Under the pieces are notes generated by a model. It made no database searches and was not told the origin of the DNA. It worked only from the letters and a program-made list of their open reading frames with translations. Shown piece after piece: positions 34,708-42,980 of a stretch of 60,696 nucleotides of DNA. Each line of letters opens with the position of its first letter. Position 1 is the stretch's first letter. Where the stretch lies: NCBI RefSeq assembly GCF_013377015.1, contig NZ_JACABA010000006.1, forward strand, positions 191,985 through 252,680, given 5' to 3'. This stretch comes from Rhodopseudomonas sp. Its GTDB lineage: Bacteria; Pseudomonadota; Alphaproteobacteria; Rhizobiales; Xanthobacteraceae. A program made the translations under genes and the position numbers.

Positions 34708-36036
34708 TTGGATCAGTTTTCCCATATCGAAGCGCAGTCTGCGGAGCCTTGGCTTTGGATGGACGTCTCGACGAGCTGGCGCGCTCGCTCCGGGCAAATG
34801 AACGGCACGCTCCGAGTCGAGCAGAGCTGCGCAAAGGCGCTCACCGGTCTGATGCCAGGCCAGATCCGCTTCTGCCGCTATCACCAGGTGAAGCGATGTT
34901 TCGTGCCGCTCGACAGCTATCCGGACATCAGCGCCAGGCCGATCGTGGCGACCGAGGCGCAGGGCCGCACCATGCTGTCGTCGCTTCGTCCGCTGGGACG
35001 GCGGATCGAGCGCACGATGCGGAATTCGGTGCGGGCCGCGACCGGCCGAATCTTCCAGCAGGTCGAGAATAGCGACAGCCTGCCGGCGCTCGGAAGTGAC
35101 AGCCGCAACGAGGTTCTGCTACTCGCCGGCGAAAATTGGTCGCAGTATAATTTCGGCGTCATTGCGCGGCTGCGCAGGGAGCGCGGCATCAAGGTCGCCG
35201 CGCTGTGTCAGGACTTCATCCCGGTGGCGTGCCCGCAATTCTTCGGCGACGGCGAGTTTGTCGCGAAGTTCAGCGCCTATGCCGAATTTCTGATCCGCGA
35301 AACCGATCTTGTGCTCGCCATCTCCAACGCGACCAGGTCCGACATTCTCGACTACGCCAGCAGCCATGGCGGCATGCGCGGCTCAATCGAGATCGTCACG
35401 CTCGGTGCGGACTTGCCGTCGTCGCAGCACGCCAAGCAGCCGGACGGCTTGTCGAACGCTCAGGCCGAGCGCTTCGTGCTGAGCGTCAGTACGATCCAGT
35501 CGCGAAAGAATTTCGATCTGCTCTATCATGTCTGGCGCCGGCTGACCGAACAGAACACGCCCGGACTTCCGACCCTGGTGATCGTCGGACAACCCGGTTT
35601 CGGCAGCCGGGATCTGCTTTGGCAGATCGCTCACGACCCCGTCACCCGCGACAAGATCGTGATCCTGAACCGCGCCAGCGATGACGAATTGATCTGGCTT
35701 TATCAGAATTGTCTGTGGACCTTGTATCCCTCCTTCTACGAGGGCTGGGGCCTGCCGGTCTCGGAAAGTCTGGCGTTCGGCAAGTACTGCCTGGCGTCGA
35801 ATGCGTCGTCGATTCCGGAGGCCGGCGCGGGATTCGCCGGGCTGATTGACCCGCTGGATTTTGCGTCCTGGTGCAATGCCGTGGTCGAGCTGATGAATTC
35901 GCCCGACCAGTTGGCGCGACTCGAAGCTTCGATTCGCGCCGGATATCAACCGATTACCTGGACGAAATCGGCTGGCGAGATCGCAAACAAATTGTCGAAA
36001 TTGTCCGCCAAGAATCCGGCGATGCACAACGAATAG
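34708..36036 (+). CDS. Glycosyltransferase family 4 (GT1-like)
   Basis: 442 aa, GT-B fold. The N-terminus WLWMDVSTSWRARSGQMNGTLRVE matches rhizobial and O-antigen mannosyltransferase-like proteins that begin with WLDVS. The donor domain has [49 protein letters not shown] and the E-x7-E motif in SFYEGWGLPVSESLAFG. The start is uncertain: TTG at 34708 includes the WLWMDVS strand, while ATG at 34759 would cut into it. The next gene starts 8 bases after the stop, so both share an operon. Confidence 0.87.
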   Translation: MDQFSHIEAQSAEPWLWMDVSTSWRARSGQMNGTLRVEQSCAKALTGLMPGQIRFCRYHQVKRCFVPLDSYPDISARPIVATEAQGRTMLSSLRPLGRRIERTMRNSVRAATGRIFQQVENSDSLPALGSDSRNEVLLLAGENWSQYNFGVIARLRRERGIKVAALCQDFIPVACPQFFGDGEFVAKFSAYAEFLIRETDLVLAISNATRSDILDYASSHGGMRGSIEIVTLGADLPSSQHAKQPDGLSNAQAERFVLSVSTIQSRKNFDLLYHVWRRLTEQNTPGLPTLVIVGQPGFGSRDLLWQIAHDPVTRDKIVILNRASDDELIWLYQNCLWTLYPSFYEGWGLPVSESLAFGKYCLASNASSIPEAGAGFAGLIDPLDFASWCNAVVELMNSPDQLARLEASIRAGYQPITWTKSAGEIANKLSKLSAKNPAMHNE

Positions 36037-36044
36037 GTTCTACG

Positions 36045-37328
36045 ATGTCGTCCTCTGCTGTCAGCCGAACGAGTTCAGCGCGCCTGCTGGAGAGCGCCAG
36101 GGAAGTCATTCTTCGCATGGGCGTCGCGGAGAAGCTGTATATCCTGGTGATCTGCCTCGTCTATCTGATGCACAATATCTGGCTGGCGCGCACCGTTCTT
36201 TGGTTCGTGCTGGTCCCAGTCCTTCTGATCAGCATGCGTCCGTACCGGAGCCTGCTGCCGATCGTGAAGTCAGGGGTATTCGTGTTGTCGGCGTGTTTTC
36301 TGGTGCTGATTCTGGCGACGTCGGTGCTGGCCGGCGGGGCGTCGGTCGCACTGATTTGGAAGAACGTGCGTTATGTGGTTGCGGTCCTGGGCTTCCTGAC
36401 GATCACCGCGCACCTCATCAACAAGGATGGCGACTTCCTTCGCCTGCTCTTTCTGTTCGTGGCGCCCGCAGCGGCGATCGCCGCGATCGTGGATGTGCTA
36501 TGGTTCAGCGGTTTTTCGCTACAAACCATCCTGACGACCCGTCTCGAGGGCGTGAAGGGGCTGACGGTCTATTACAATTCGAATGTCATCGGCATCATGT
36601 TCGCAATTCCGTGCGTCGGCGCGGTCGCATTGATGGTATCGAAAAGACTCGCCCGCTGGCAATTTGCGATGTTGTTTGCGTCCGCACTCGTCCTGCTTGG
36701 CGCGGTGGTGCTGACCGGGAGTCGCGGATCTGTCACCGCGGCGCTTGCCGGAATCGGCCTCTGCGTTCTGCTGGCTGCGAATTGGCGGCTATCCGTTGCT
36801 GCGGTGGCAGTCGTCATCCTCGCTGCCGGCATCGTTGCGATGACGCCCCTGTTTGGCGCGCTGCTGCAAAGAGGCGACAGCCTCAGGCTGACGCTGTGGC
36901 CGGTCTATCTGCACATGGCGGAGCTGAAGCCATGGATCGGCTATGGATTGGCGTTCGATACGCAAGTAACGTTGCCCGACGGCAACGTCGTCATGAATGC
37001 GCACAATATTATTCTCTGCGCCCTGGTTCGAGGTGGCGTGTTCAGTGCCGCTGCCTTGTTCGGCATTGTGGTCTTCGCGCTGCTAGGTGGATGGCGAGCC
37101 TGGCGGCGGCATGGCGAAGTCGCGCCTGTAGCGCTGCTTGGGGCTTGTCTGATGGCATCAAGCGTCGACTACGAGATCGTGCCGACGGATCTCGGATATC
37201 TCTGGATCCTGTTCTGGCTTCCGGTTGCGATCTGCCTCGGTGCGAGCCTGCCGAGATCGAATCGCGCGTTTTCCGAACAAGGCGCGGCCGAACCGATGGT
37301 CTCGGACGCCGCTGCGGCGCGGGCGTGA
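36045..37328 (+). CDS. O-antigen ligase/polymerase (Wzy/WaaL) family protein
   Basis: Polytopic membrane protein of 427 aa, about 11 helices. It has the Wzy_C region: LTGSRGS (near 220), then the periplasmic loop with RGDSLRLTLWPVYLHMAEL, PWIGYGLAF and NAHNIILCALVRGGV, where ligases and polymerases carry catalytic Arg and His. It could join O-antigen to lipid A-core or polymerise repeat units; sequence alone does not decide. ATG at 36045 starts eight bases after the GT4 stop. No Wzx flippase is present, so the unit it handles must be delivered by a system outside the window. Confidence 0.83.
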   Translation: MSSSAVSRTSSARLLESAREVILRMGVAEKLYILVICLVYLMHNIWLARTVLWFVLVPVLLISMRPYRSLLPIVKSGVFVLSACFLVLILATSVLAGGASVALIWKNVRYVVAVLGFLTITAHLINKDGDFLRLLFLFVAPAAAIAAIVDVLWFSGFSLQTILTTRLEGVKGLTVYYNSNVIGIMFAIPCVGAVALMVSKRLARWQFAMLFASALVLLGAVVLTGSRGSVTAALAGIGLCVLLAANWRLSVAAVAVVILAAGIVAMTPLFGALLQRGDSLRLTLWPVYLHMAELKPWIGYGLAFDTQVTLPDGNVVMNAHNIILCALVRGGVFSAAALFGIVVFALLGGWRAWRRHGEVAPVALLGACLMASSVDYEIVPTDLGYLWILFWLPVAICLGASLPRSNRAFSEQGAAEPMVSDAAAARA

Positions 37329-37344
37329 AACCGACGACAACGGG

Positions 37345-37397
37345 AGCATTGACGTGTGTCACGTCAACTTTGGTTGAAATCGCCTAACGTCAATGCT
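37345..37397. promoter_or_regulatory. Nested alternative inverted repeats before the Ca-type ATPase
   Basis: AGCATTGACGT (37345-37355) is perfectly complementary to ACGTCAATGCT (37387-37397). Its TTGACGT end (37349-37355) is also complementary to ACGTCAA at 37361-37367. Two mutually exclusive hairpins can form. It may be the terminator of the glycan operon or a control element of the ATPase gene. Confidence 0.5.
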
Positions 37398-37444
37398 GTC
37401 CGGGTTCGTTCGTCGCCGAGCTGCCGATTGGGGATAGCAACGTT

Positions 37445-40111
37445 GTGGTCGTGACTTCTGCACTATTACCCGACGTTCCGCACTCGCTCCCCGTCGCCGA
37501 CGCGCTCGCAATTCTGAAAGTGTCGGCCGTCGACGGCCTCAGCGAGGCTGAGGCGAAACGTCGCGCCGAGGCGTATGGCCCGAATGCGATCCTGTCGCGA
37601 CGCAAGACCAGCGCCATCATGGTGCTGCTGCATCAGTTCCAGAGTCCGGTGGTGTATTTGCTGGCGACGGCGGCGGCGCTGGCGCTGTATTTCGGCGAGC
37701 TGGAAGAGGGCATCGCGATCGCCGCCGTGCTCGCCATCAACGCCGCGATCGGCTTTCTGACCGAGCTGAAGGCTGCGCGCTCGATCGAGGCGTTGCGGGC
37801 GCTCGGGACGCATTCGGCGCGGGTGCGCCGCGGCGGCCATACCAGGCTGCTCGCGGCCGAGGACATCGTTCCCGGCGATATCATTCTGGTGGAAGCGGGG
37901 GATTCGATCGTGGCCGACCTGCGGCTGGTCGAGGCTTCCAACATCACGGCCGACGAATCGACCCTGACCGGCGAATCGATCGGGGTCGAGAAGGACACCA
38001 AGGCGGTCGCCGCCGATGCGCGGCTGGCCGAACGCAGTTCGATGCTGTTCAAGGGCACGCCATTGACCCGCGGCAGCGGCGTCGGCGTCGTGGTGGCGAC
38101 CGGGCTGCAAACCGAAATCGGCCGAATTTCGCAATTGGTCGAACAGGCCGAGTCCGGCAGTTCGCCGTTGGAGCTCAAACTGGCGCGGCTCTCGGGCCAA
38201 CTGGTCTGGGCCACGTTGGTGCTGGCGGGGCTGCTGGTCGTGATCGGCATAGCCACCGGCAAGGACGCCTTCCTGATCATCGAGACGGCGATCGCGCTCG
38301 CGGTCGCGGCGATTCCCGAAGGGCTGCCGATCGTGGCGACGCTGGCGCTGGCCCGCGGCATGTGGCGGATGGCGCGGCAGAACGCCTTGATCGAGCGGCT
38401 GTCGGCGGTCGAGACGCTGGGCGCCACCACCGTGATCTTCACCGACAAGACCGGCACGCTGACCGAAAACCGGATGACGGTGCGGCGCTATTGGCTGCCC
38501 TCCGGCGAAATCGATCTCGATGGCGACAGCGCGGTCACGGCCGGCGACGACCCGCAGCTTGTGCGACTGCTCGAGATCGCCGTGCTGTGCAACGACGCCA
38601 CGCTGGACGACGCGGCCGACGCCGGCAGTGGCGACCCGATGGAGCTGGCGCTGTTGCGCGGCGCCGATCGGGCGGGGGTCGACCGCGTGACGCTGCTACG
38701 CAACAATGCGACCACGCGCAAGCATGCGTTCGACAGCACCAGCAAGATGATGGCGACGATGCATCGTCGCGACGACGGCTTCCTGATCGCGGTGAAGGGC
38801 GCGCCCGAAGCCGTGCTGGCGCGGGCGACCAGCGTCGCCGACGAGGGCGGCGAGGTCGCGATCGACCACGCGACCCGGGCGATTTGGCACGAGCGGATCG
38901 GCGATCTCGGCCGTCACGGCCTGCGTGTGCTGGCCTGCGCCAGCAAGAATGTGGCGTCCGCCGACGCCGACCCTTACGATCGCCTGACCTTGCTCGGCCT
39001 GATCGCGCTGGACGATCCGGCCCGCGCCGACGTGCCGGATGCGATCAAGGCCTGCCAGCGCGCCGGCATCCGGGTCGTGATGGTCACCGGCGATCATGCG
39101 GTGACGGCGCGCAGCATCGGCCGGGCGGTCGGCCTCGGCGGCGCCGACGTCGACGTCGTCGAAGGCCGCGACGTCGCGCGGCTTGTCGCCGGCCATAGCC
39201 GCGCCCTGTTCGACGCCGACATCTTCGCCCGGGTCAGCCCGGCGGAGAAACTCGATCTGGTGCGCGCCTATCAGTCCGAAGGCGCGATCGTGGCGATGAC
39301 CGGCGACGGCGTCAACGACGCCCCGGCGCTGCGTCAGGCCGACATCGGCGTGGCGATGGGGCTGCGCGGCACCGACGTCGCGCGCGAAGCCGCCGCGATG
39401 ATCCTGCTGGACGACGCATTTCCGACCATCGTCAAGGCGATCCGCGAGGGCCGCGTCATCTTCGGCAACATCCGCCGCTTCGTCGCCTATCTGCTGTCCT
39501 GCAATCTGAGCGAGGTGCTGGTGGTCGGGCTGGCGGTCCTGTCGACGCTGCCGCTGCCGATCCTGCCGCTGCAGATCCTCTATCTCAACCTCGTCACCGA
39601 CGTGTTCCCCGCCTTTGCACTGGCGATGGGCGAGGGCGGTCGAGATGTGCTCGAACGGCCGCCGCGCCATCCGAAGGAGCCGATCCTCGGCCGCGCGCAA
39701 TGGATCACCATCGTGCTGCAAAGCCTCGGGCTGACCGCCGGCACCTTCGGCGCGCTGGCGCTGGCCCGGTTCGGGCTGGAGCTCGACAGCCGGTCGGTCG
39801 TAACCGTCACCTTCCTGACCCTGGCCTTTGCCCAGCTCTGGCACGTCTTCAATATGCGTGACGCCCATTCGGGGGTGGTGCGCAACGAGATCACCCGCAA
39901 TCCGTGGGTGTGGGCCTCGCAGGCGCTGTGCGCGGCGCTGCTGATCATCCCGCCCTATCTGCCGCCGCTGGCGCATGTGCTGCACCTTGCGCCGCCGACG
40001 CCGGCGATGTGGGGTATCGTTCTCGCCATGAGTCTCGCCCCGCTGATCGTGGCGCAGATCGTGACTGCCATTGTGCGGCGATGGCGCGCGGGGCTCAGGC
40101 CGGCGAACTGA
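37445..40111 (+). CDS. P2A-type (Ca2+-transporting) P-type ATPase
   Basis: 888 aa, complete. Cation N-terminal domain (about 10-80), actuator with TGES (175-178), phosphorylation motif DKTGTLT (Asp334), ATP-binding KGAPEAV (near 450), hinge MVTGDH and TGDGVNDAPAL. Ion-site residues typical of SERCA/PMR1 pumps are present: PEGLP in M4 (291-295) and NLVTD in M6. Ca2+ (or Mn2+) export from the cytosol is therefore likely. The start is GTG at 37445, with GTG again two codons later as an alternative. Transcribed alone after the glycan operon. Confidence 0.9.
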   Translation: MVVTSALLPDVPHSLPVADALAILKVSAVDGLSEAEAKRRAEAYGPNAILSRRKTSAIMVLLHQFQSPVVYLLATAAALALYFGELEEGIAIAAVLAINAAIGFLTELKAARSIEALRALGTHSARVRRGGHTRLLAAEDIVPGDIILVEAGDSIVADLRLVEASNITADESTLTGESIGVEKDTKAVAADARLAERSSMLFKGTPLTRGSGVGVVVATGLQTEIGRISQLVEQAESGSSPLELKLARLSGQLVWATLVLAGLLVVIGIATGKDAFLIIETAIALAVAAIPEGLPIVATLALARGMWRMARQNALIERLSAVETLGATTVIFTDKTGTLTENRMTVRRYWLPSGEIDLDGDSAVTAGDDPQLVRLLEIAVLCNDATLDDAADAGSGDPMELALLRGADRAGVDRVTLLRNNATTRKHAFDSTSKMMATMHRRDDGFLIAVKGAPEAVLARATSVADEGGEVAIDHATRAIWHERIGDLGRHGLRVLACASKNVASADADPYDRLTLLGLIALDDPARADVPDAIKACQRAGIRVVMVTGDHAVTARSIGRAVGLGGADVDVVEGRDVARLVAGHSRALFDADIFARVSPAEKLDLVRAYQSEGAIVAMTGDGVNDAPALRQADIGVAMGLRGTDVAREAAAMILLDDAFPTIVKAIREGRVIFGNIRRFVAYLLSCNLSEVLVVGLAVLSTLPLPILPLQILYLNLVTDVFPAFALAMGEGGRDVLERPPRHPKEPILGRAQWITIVLQSLGLTAGTFGALALARFGLELDSRSVVTVTFLTLAFAQLWHVFNMRDAHSGVVRNEITRNPWVWASQALCAALLIIPPYLPPLAHVLHLAPPTPAMWGIVLAMSLAPLIVAQIVTAIVRRWRAGLRPAN

Positions 40112-40418
40112 GTTTGAGGCCGATCATGCCAGCCACGATCAGGGTCAGGCAGAGCACGCGAACTCCGCTGGTCGGTTCGCCATAGAGCAGCATGCCGACG
40201 ATGATGCTGCCGGCGGCGCCGATCCCGGTCCAGACCGCGTAGGCGGTGCCGAAAGGCAGTGACTTCAACGCGATGCTCATCAAGCCGAAACTGGCAATAA
40301 TCGCCAGCAGCGTCGCTGCCGCCGGCCAGAATCGGGTCAGGCCGTCGGAATGCTTCAGGCCCAGCGCCCAGACCACCTCCAGCAAACCCGCTGCAAGCAG
40401 CGCGAGCCAACCGTTCAC
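40095..40418 (-). CDS. sugE: SMR-family transporter SugE/Gdx (guanidinium exporter type)
   Basis: Four-helix small multidrug resistance protein, 107 aa. It follows the Gdx (SugE) subtype: AGLLEVVWALGLKHSDG with the membrane Glu near position 14, KSLPFGTAYAVWTGIGAAGS and a GLKLS ending. Gdx proteins export guanidinium in exchange for protons, and some also export quaternary ammonium compounds. GTG start; its first four bases overlap the end of btaB (GTGA), so the two are translated together. No guanidine riboswitch is seen before the operon. Confidence 0.9.
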   Translation of the reverse strand: MNGWLALLAAGLLEVVWALGLKHSDGLTRFWPAAATLLAIIASFGLMSIALKSLPFGTAYAVWTGIGAAGSIIVGMLLYGEPTSGVRVLCLTLIVAGMIGLKLSSPA

Positions 40419-41149
40419 GGCATCGTCTGCCGCGCCGGCAAGGTCAGCACCGCATATTGCGCATAGCCCCGGAACGGCCGTTCGAAGGTCAGCTCGGCGC
40501 CGGAGCGGGCCGCGACCTGGGCCAGCACCTTTTCAAGATCGTCGCGCGGCGTGACGTCGAACATCGCCAACCATTGCCGCAGCAAGGTGCGGACCAACCG
40601 GGGCAGGCCCCGCTGATCGCCGAAATCAACGATGTGCAAACGGCCGCCGTCGCGCAGGCTGCCGATCGCGCGCTCGATCACCGCGCCCCAATTCGGGATC
40701 ATCGACAGGCTGTAGGAGATCATGACGTGATCAAACGCGGCGCGGCCGAACAGCGGCTGCGGCTTGAACGCGGTGGCGTCGCCATGGGCGACCCGAACCG
40801 TCTTGGTCAGGCCGGCGCGGCTGATGCCCTCGATCGCCGAGGTCAGCATTTCGGTGGAAACGTCGAGACCGAAGAAGCTGGCGTTCGGATATTTTTTGGC
40901 GGCCTGGATCAGATTGCGGCCGGTGCCGCAGCCGACTTCGAGAACGGCTTCGCCGGCGGCCGGGCGCAGGCGAGCGATCAACTGGTCGCGGCCGAGCAGG
41001 TAGTAGCGGCGCGTGATGTCGTAGATGTGGCGCTGCGAGCGATACATCCGGTTCATGCGGCTGGTCGCATCGACCGGCCAGGAAGCGGTATCGGACGCGG
41101 TATCGGCGGGAATTTCGGAGCGAGACAGCGTGATCACGAAAGCCCCCAT
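40415..41149 (-). CDS. btaB: Diacylglycerylhomoserine N-methyltransferase BtaB
   Basis: SAM-dependent enzyme that adds three methyl groups to diacylglycerylhomoserine, giving the betaine lipid DGTS; 244 aa. The class I methyltransferase motif VLEVGCGTGRNL (near 70) and post-motif GLDVSTEML are present, with the BtaB-typical N-terminus YRSQRHIYDITRRYYLLGRDQLI. BtaA is divergent next door, which settles the assignment. ATG at 41149 is used; the codon before is TTG. Its N-terminal ~30 residues are an extension relative to the Rhodobacter protein. A Pho box lies 36-53 bp upstream. Confidence 0.9.
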   Translation of the reverse strand: MGAFVITLSRSEIPADTASDTASWPVDATSRMNRMYRSQRHIYDITRRYYLLGRDQLIARLRPAAGEAVLEVGCGTGRNLIQAAKKYPNASFFGLDVSTEMLTSAIEGISRAGLTKTVRVAHGDATAFKPQPLFGRAAFDHVMISYSLSMIPNWGAVIERAIGSLRDGGRLHIVDFGDQRGLPRLVRTLLRQWLAMFDVTPRDDLEKVLAQVAARSGAELTFERPFRGYAQYAVLTLPARQTMP

Positions 41150-41184
41150 CAATTCGGCTGAGTGAGCATTCCTTCACCATTCGC

Positions 41185-41202
41185 GCGACAGGGATATGAC
41201 AG
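41185..41202 (-). promoter_or_regulatory. Pho box between btaB and btaA
   Basis: On the minus strand CTGTCAT (41202-41196), four bases, CTGTCGC (41191-41185): the same 7+4+7 direct-repeat layout as the site before pstS. It points toward btaB and sits about 85-100 bp before btaA, so it could serve both. Confidence 0.78.
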
Positions 41203-41287
41203 CAGGATCGTCACAACAAAAATCTGCTTGTCGCAAAACTGCATTATGCGGCCGCTATTTTCGTCCAATTGCCGATTCGAGGAATGG

Positions 41288-42508
41288 ATGAATACGCAGC
41301 TCATCGCGGACGCGGTCCGCAACAGCAAAGATCGCAGTGAGTCGACGCTCTGGGACCATCTGTTTTCGATCTGGTTTCGCCGGCTGGTCTATACCCAGAT
41401 CTGGGAAGACCCCGAGGCGGATCTCGCCGCTCTGCGACTGCCGGTCGGGTCGACCATCGTGACGATCTCGTCGGGGGGCTGCAACGCGCTGTCCTATCTG
41501 ACTGCCAAGCCCGCGCAGGTGTTCGCAGTCGATCTCAACGAGGCGCATCTCGCGCTGCTCAAGCTGAAGCTCGCCGGGCTTCGTGCGTTGACGGACTACA
41601 CGGATTTCTGGCGCTATTTCGGCGAAGGCACCTCGGCTGACAATGCTGCCCTGTATCGCGAACGGCTTCGCCCGCAGCTCGATTCCGACGCCCGCGGGTT
41701 CTGGGACGAGCGGGATTTCAAGGGCCGCCCGCGCTATCGCTATTTCACCGACGGGTTCTATCGCCACGGCGCACTCGGCCATTTCATTGGCTTCGCCCAC
41801 CGGTTGGCGAAATTCGCCAAGATCGATCTCTCGGCTTTGCTGAACGCCGAGTCCAATTCGCCGGCGCGCGTCGAAGCGCTGGACCGGCTGCATCGGCTGT
41901 TTCACTCGGCGTTTGCGCGCTTCCTGACCAAGACGCCCGCGCTTCTGTTCAGCCTCGGCATCCCGCCGCAGCAGCGCGATCTGCTCGGCGGCGACCAGCC
42001 GCTGAACGAGGTGCTGCACGCGCGGCTGCTGCGGCTGATCAATGGCTATCCGAACGCGACGAATTACTTCGCCTGGCAGGCGCTGCAGCGCAGCTACCCC
42101 GGCCCGGGCGACACTTGCCTGCCGCTGTATCTGCAGCGCGGCAAGTTCGATTTGATGCGCGCTGGCACCGCGCTGATTACCCCGGTCCACGCCAATCTGC
42201 GGGTGTTCCTCGAGCGCCTGCCGGCGCGTCAGGTCGACGCCGTCGTGTTGCTGGATTCGCAGGACTGGATGGCGCCGGACGAAATCCGTGCGCTTTGGAA
42301 TGCGATCGACCGCGCCGGTAGCGACGGCGTCCGGGTGATTTTTCGCACCGCCGGCGCCGAGTCCCCGCTGGACACCGAGCCGCTGGCGCCGCTGCGCCAG
42401 GTCTGGGAACGCGACGCGGCGCGGAGCGCGATCGGATTCGAACAGGATCGCTCGGGGATCTATGGCGGTTTCCACTGCTACGCACGGCGCGCAGCGGCTG
42501 CTACCTGA
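41288..42508 (+). CDS. btaA: S-adenosylmethionine:diacylglycerol 3-amino-3-carboxypropyltransferase BtaA
   Basis: First enzyme of betaine-lipid synthesis: it moves the aminocarboxypropyl group of SAM to diacylglycerol; 406 aa, membrane-associated. The BtaA (DUF3419) pattern is clear: RLVYTQIWEDPEADLAAL, IVTISSGGCNALSYL (SAM loop), VFAVDLNEAHLALLKLKLAGL, and in the C-terminal part VVLLDSQDWM. ATG at 41288 is chosen because GAGG lies about 5-6 bases upstream and the protein then matches the family length; the frame is open back to 41162, but that would place the Pho box inside the gene. Confidence 0.92.
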   Translation: MNTQLIADAVRNSKDRSESTLWDHLFSIWFRRLVYTQIWEDPEADLAALRLPVGSTIVTISSGGCNALSYLTAKPAQVFAVDLNEAHLALLKLKLAGLRALTDYTDFWRYFGEGTSADNAALYRERLRPQLDSDARGFWDERDFKGRPRYRYFTDGFYRHGALGHFIGFAHRLAKFAKIDLSALLNAESNSPARVEALDRLHRLFHSAFARFLTKTPALLFSLGIPPQQRDLLGGDQPLNEVLHARLLRLINGYPNATNYFAWQALQRSYPGPGDTCLPLYLQRGKFDLMRAGTALITPVHANLRVFLERLPARQVDAVVLLDSQDWMAPDEIRALWNAIDRAGSDGVRVIFRTAGAESPLDTEPLAPLRQVWERDAARSAIGFEQDRSGIYGGFHCYARRAAAAT

Positions 42509-42552
42509 GCGCCGCCCGTCCGACGGCCGACTCCTTCCGCGCGTCTTGATAT

Positions 42553-42594
42553 TTGATTCAGGTCAAGCCGCGCGGCGTCCGGTCGGCATAAATT
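42553..42594 (+). promoter_or_regulatory. FNR/FixK box with class II spacing to a -10 element
   Basis: TTGA-TTCAGG-TCAA at 42553-42566 matches the FNR/FixK half-sites. TAAATT (42589-42594) is a plausible -10, which puts the transcription start near 42601, 41.5 bp from the centre of the box, the class II activator distance. Confidence 0.5.
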
Positions 42595-42675
42595 TACCGA
42601 TGACTTATCTGCCCTTGGCGATCCCCGCCGCATTGTTGGTCGTCAGGTTCGCAGGTCTGTCTCTCCCCTGACTGA

Positions 42676-42710
42676 CCTCGCCATTCGGTGTCATATCCCG
42701 GATGGCGAGG
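42676..42710 (+). terminator. Hairpin downstream of the FNR-type promoter
   Basis: CCTCGCCAT (42676-42684) and ATGGCGAGG (42702-42710), a perfect 9-bp stem with a 17-base loop, followed by the T-rich TTGAATTCTTTCT. It could end a ~120-nt RNA that starts near 42601, or terminate btaA. Confidence 0.45.
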
Positions 42711-42980
42711 TTGAATTCTTTCTGGACGGGGCAAAGGGCGCGGGCGAGAGCCGACAGCTTGGCGCGGCGTTGGCTTCGCGCCGCTCGTCACCTTCGTGAT
42801 TCCTGACCTGGAGCACAGCGTTTTCGCGCGCCGCCTCGTCAACGCGCGCGTCGCGGGTGTGGCTTGCGCACCGGTGCGGCACGAGCCAGCCGGTCGGGAA
42901 TGCCGGCATTGACGCCTTGCCAATCCCGGCCCGATCAGGGAAGAGTCTCAAGATACACATGAATTTGATCGGGGCCGGGA

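Larger units (their letters stand above)
42509..42980. other. 472-bp region between btaA and fdsR
   Basis: No standard gene. It holds the FNR/FixK-type promoter (42553-42594), a 23-codon open frame from ATG 42600 to stop 42671 (hydrophobic peptide ending RFAGLSLP), a 9-bp-stem hairpin (42676-42710), and about 260 bp before fdsR in which I see nothing definite. Confidence 0.55.
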
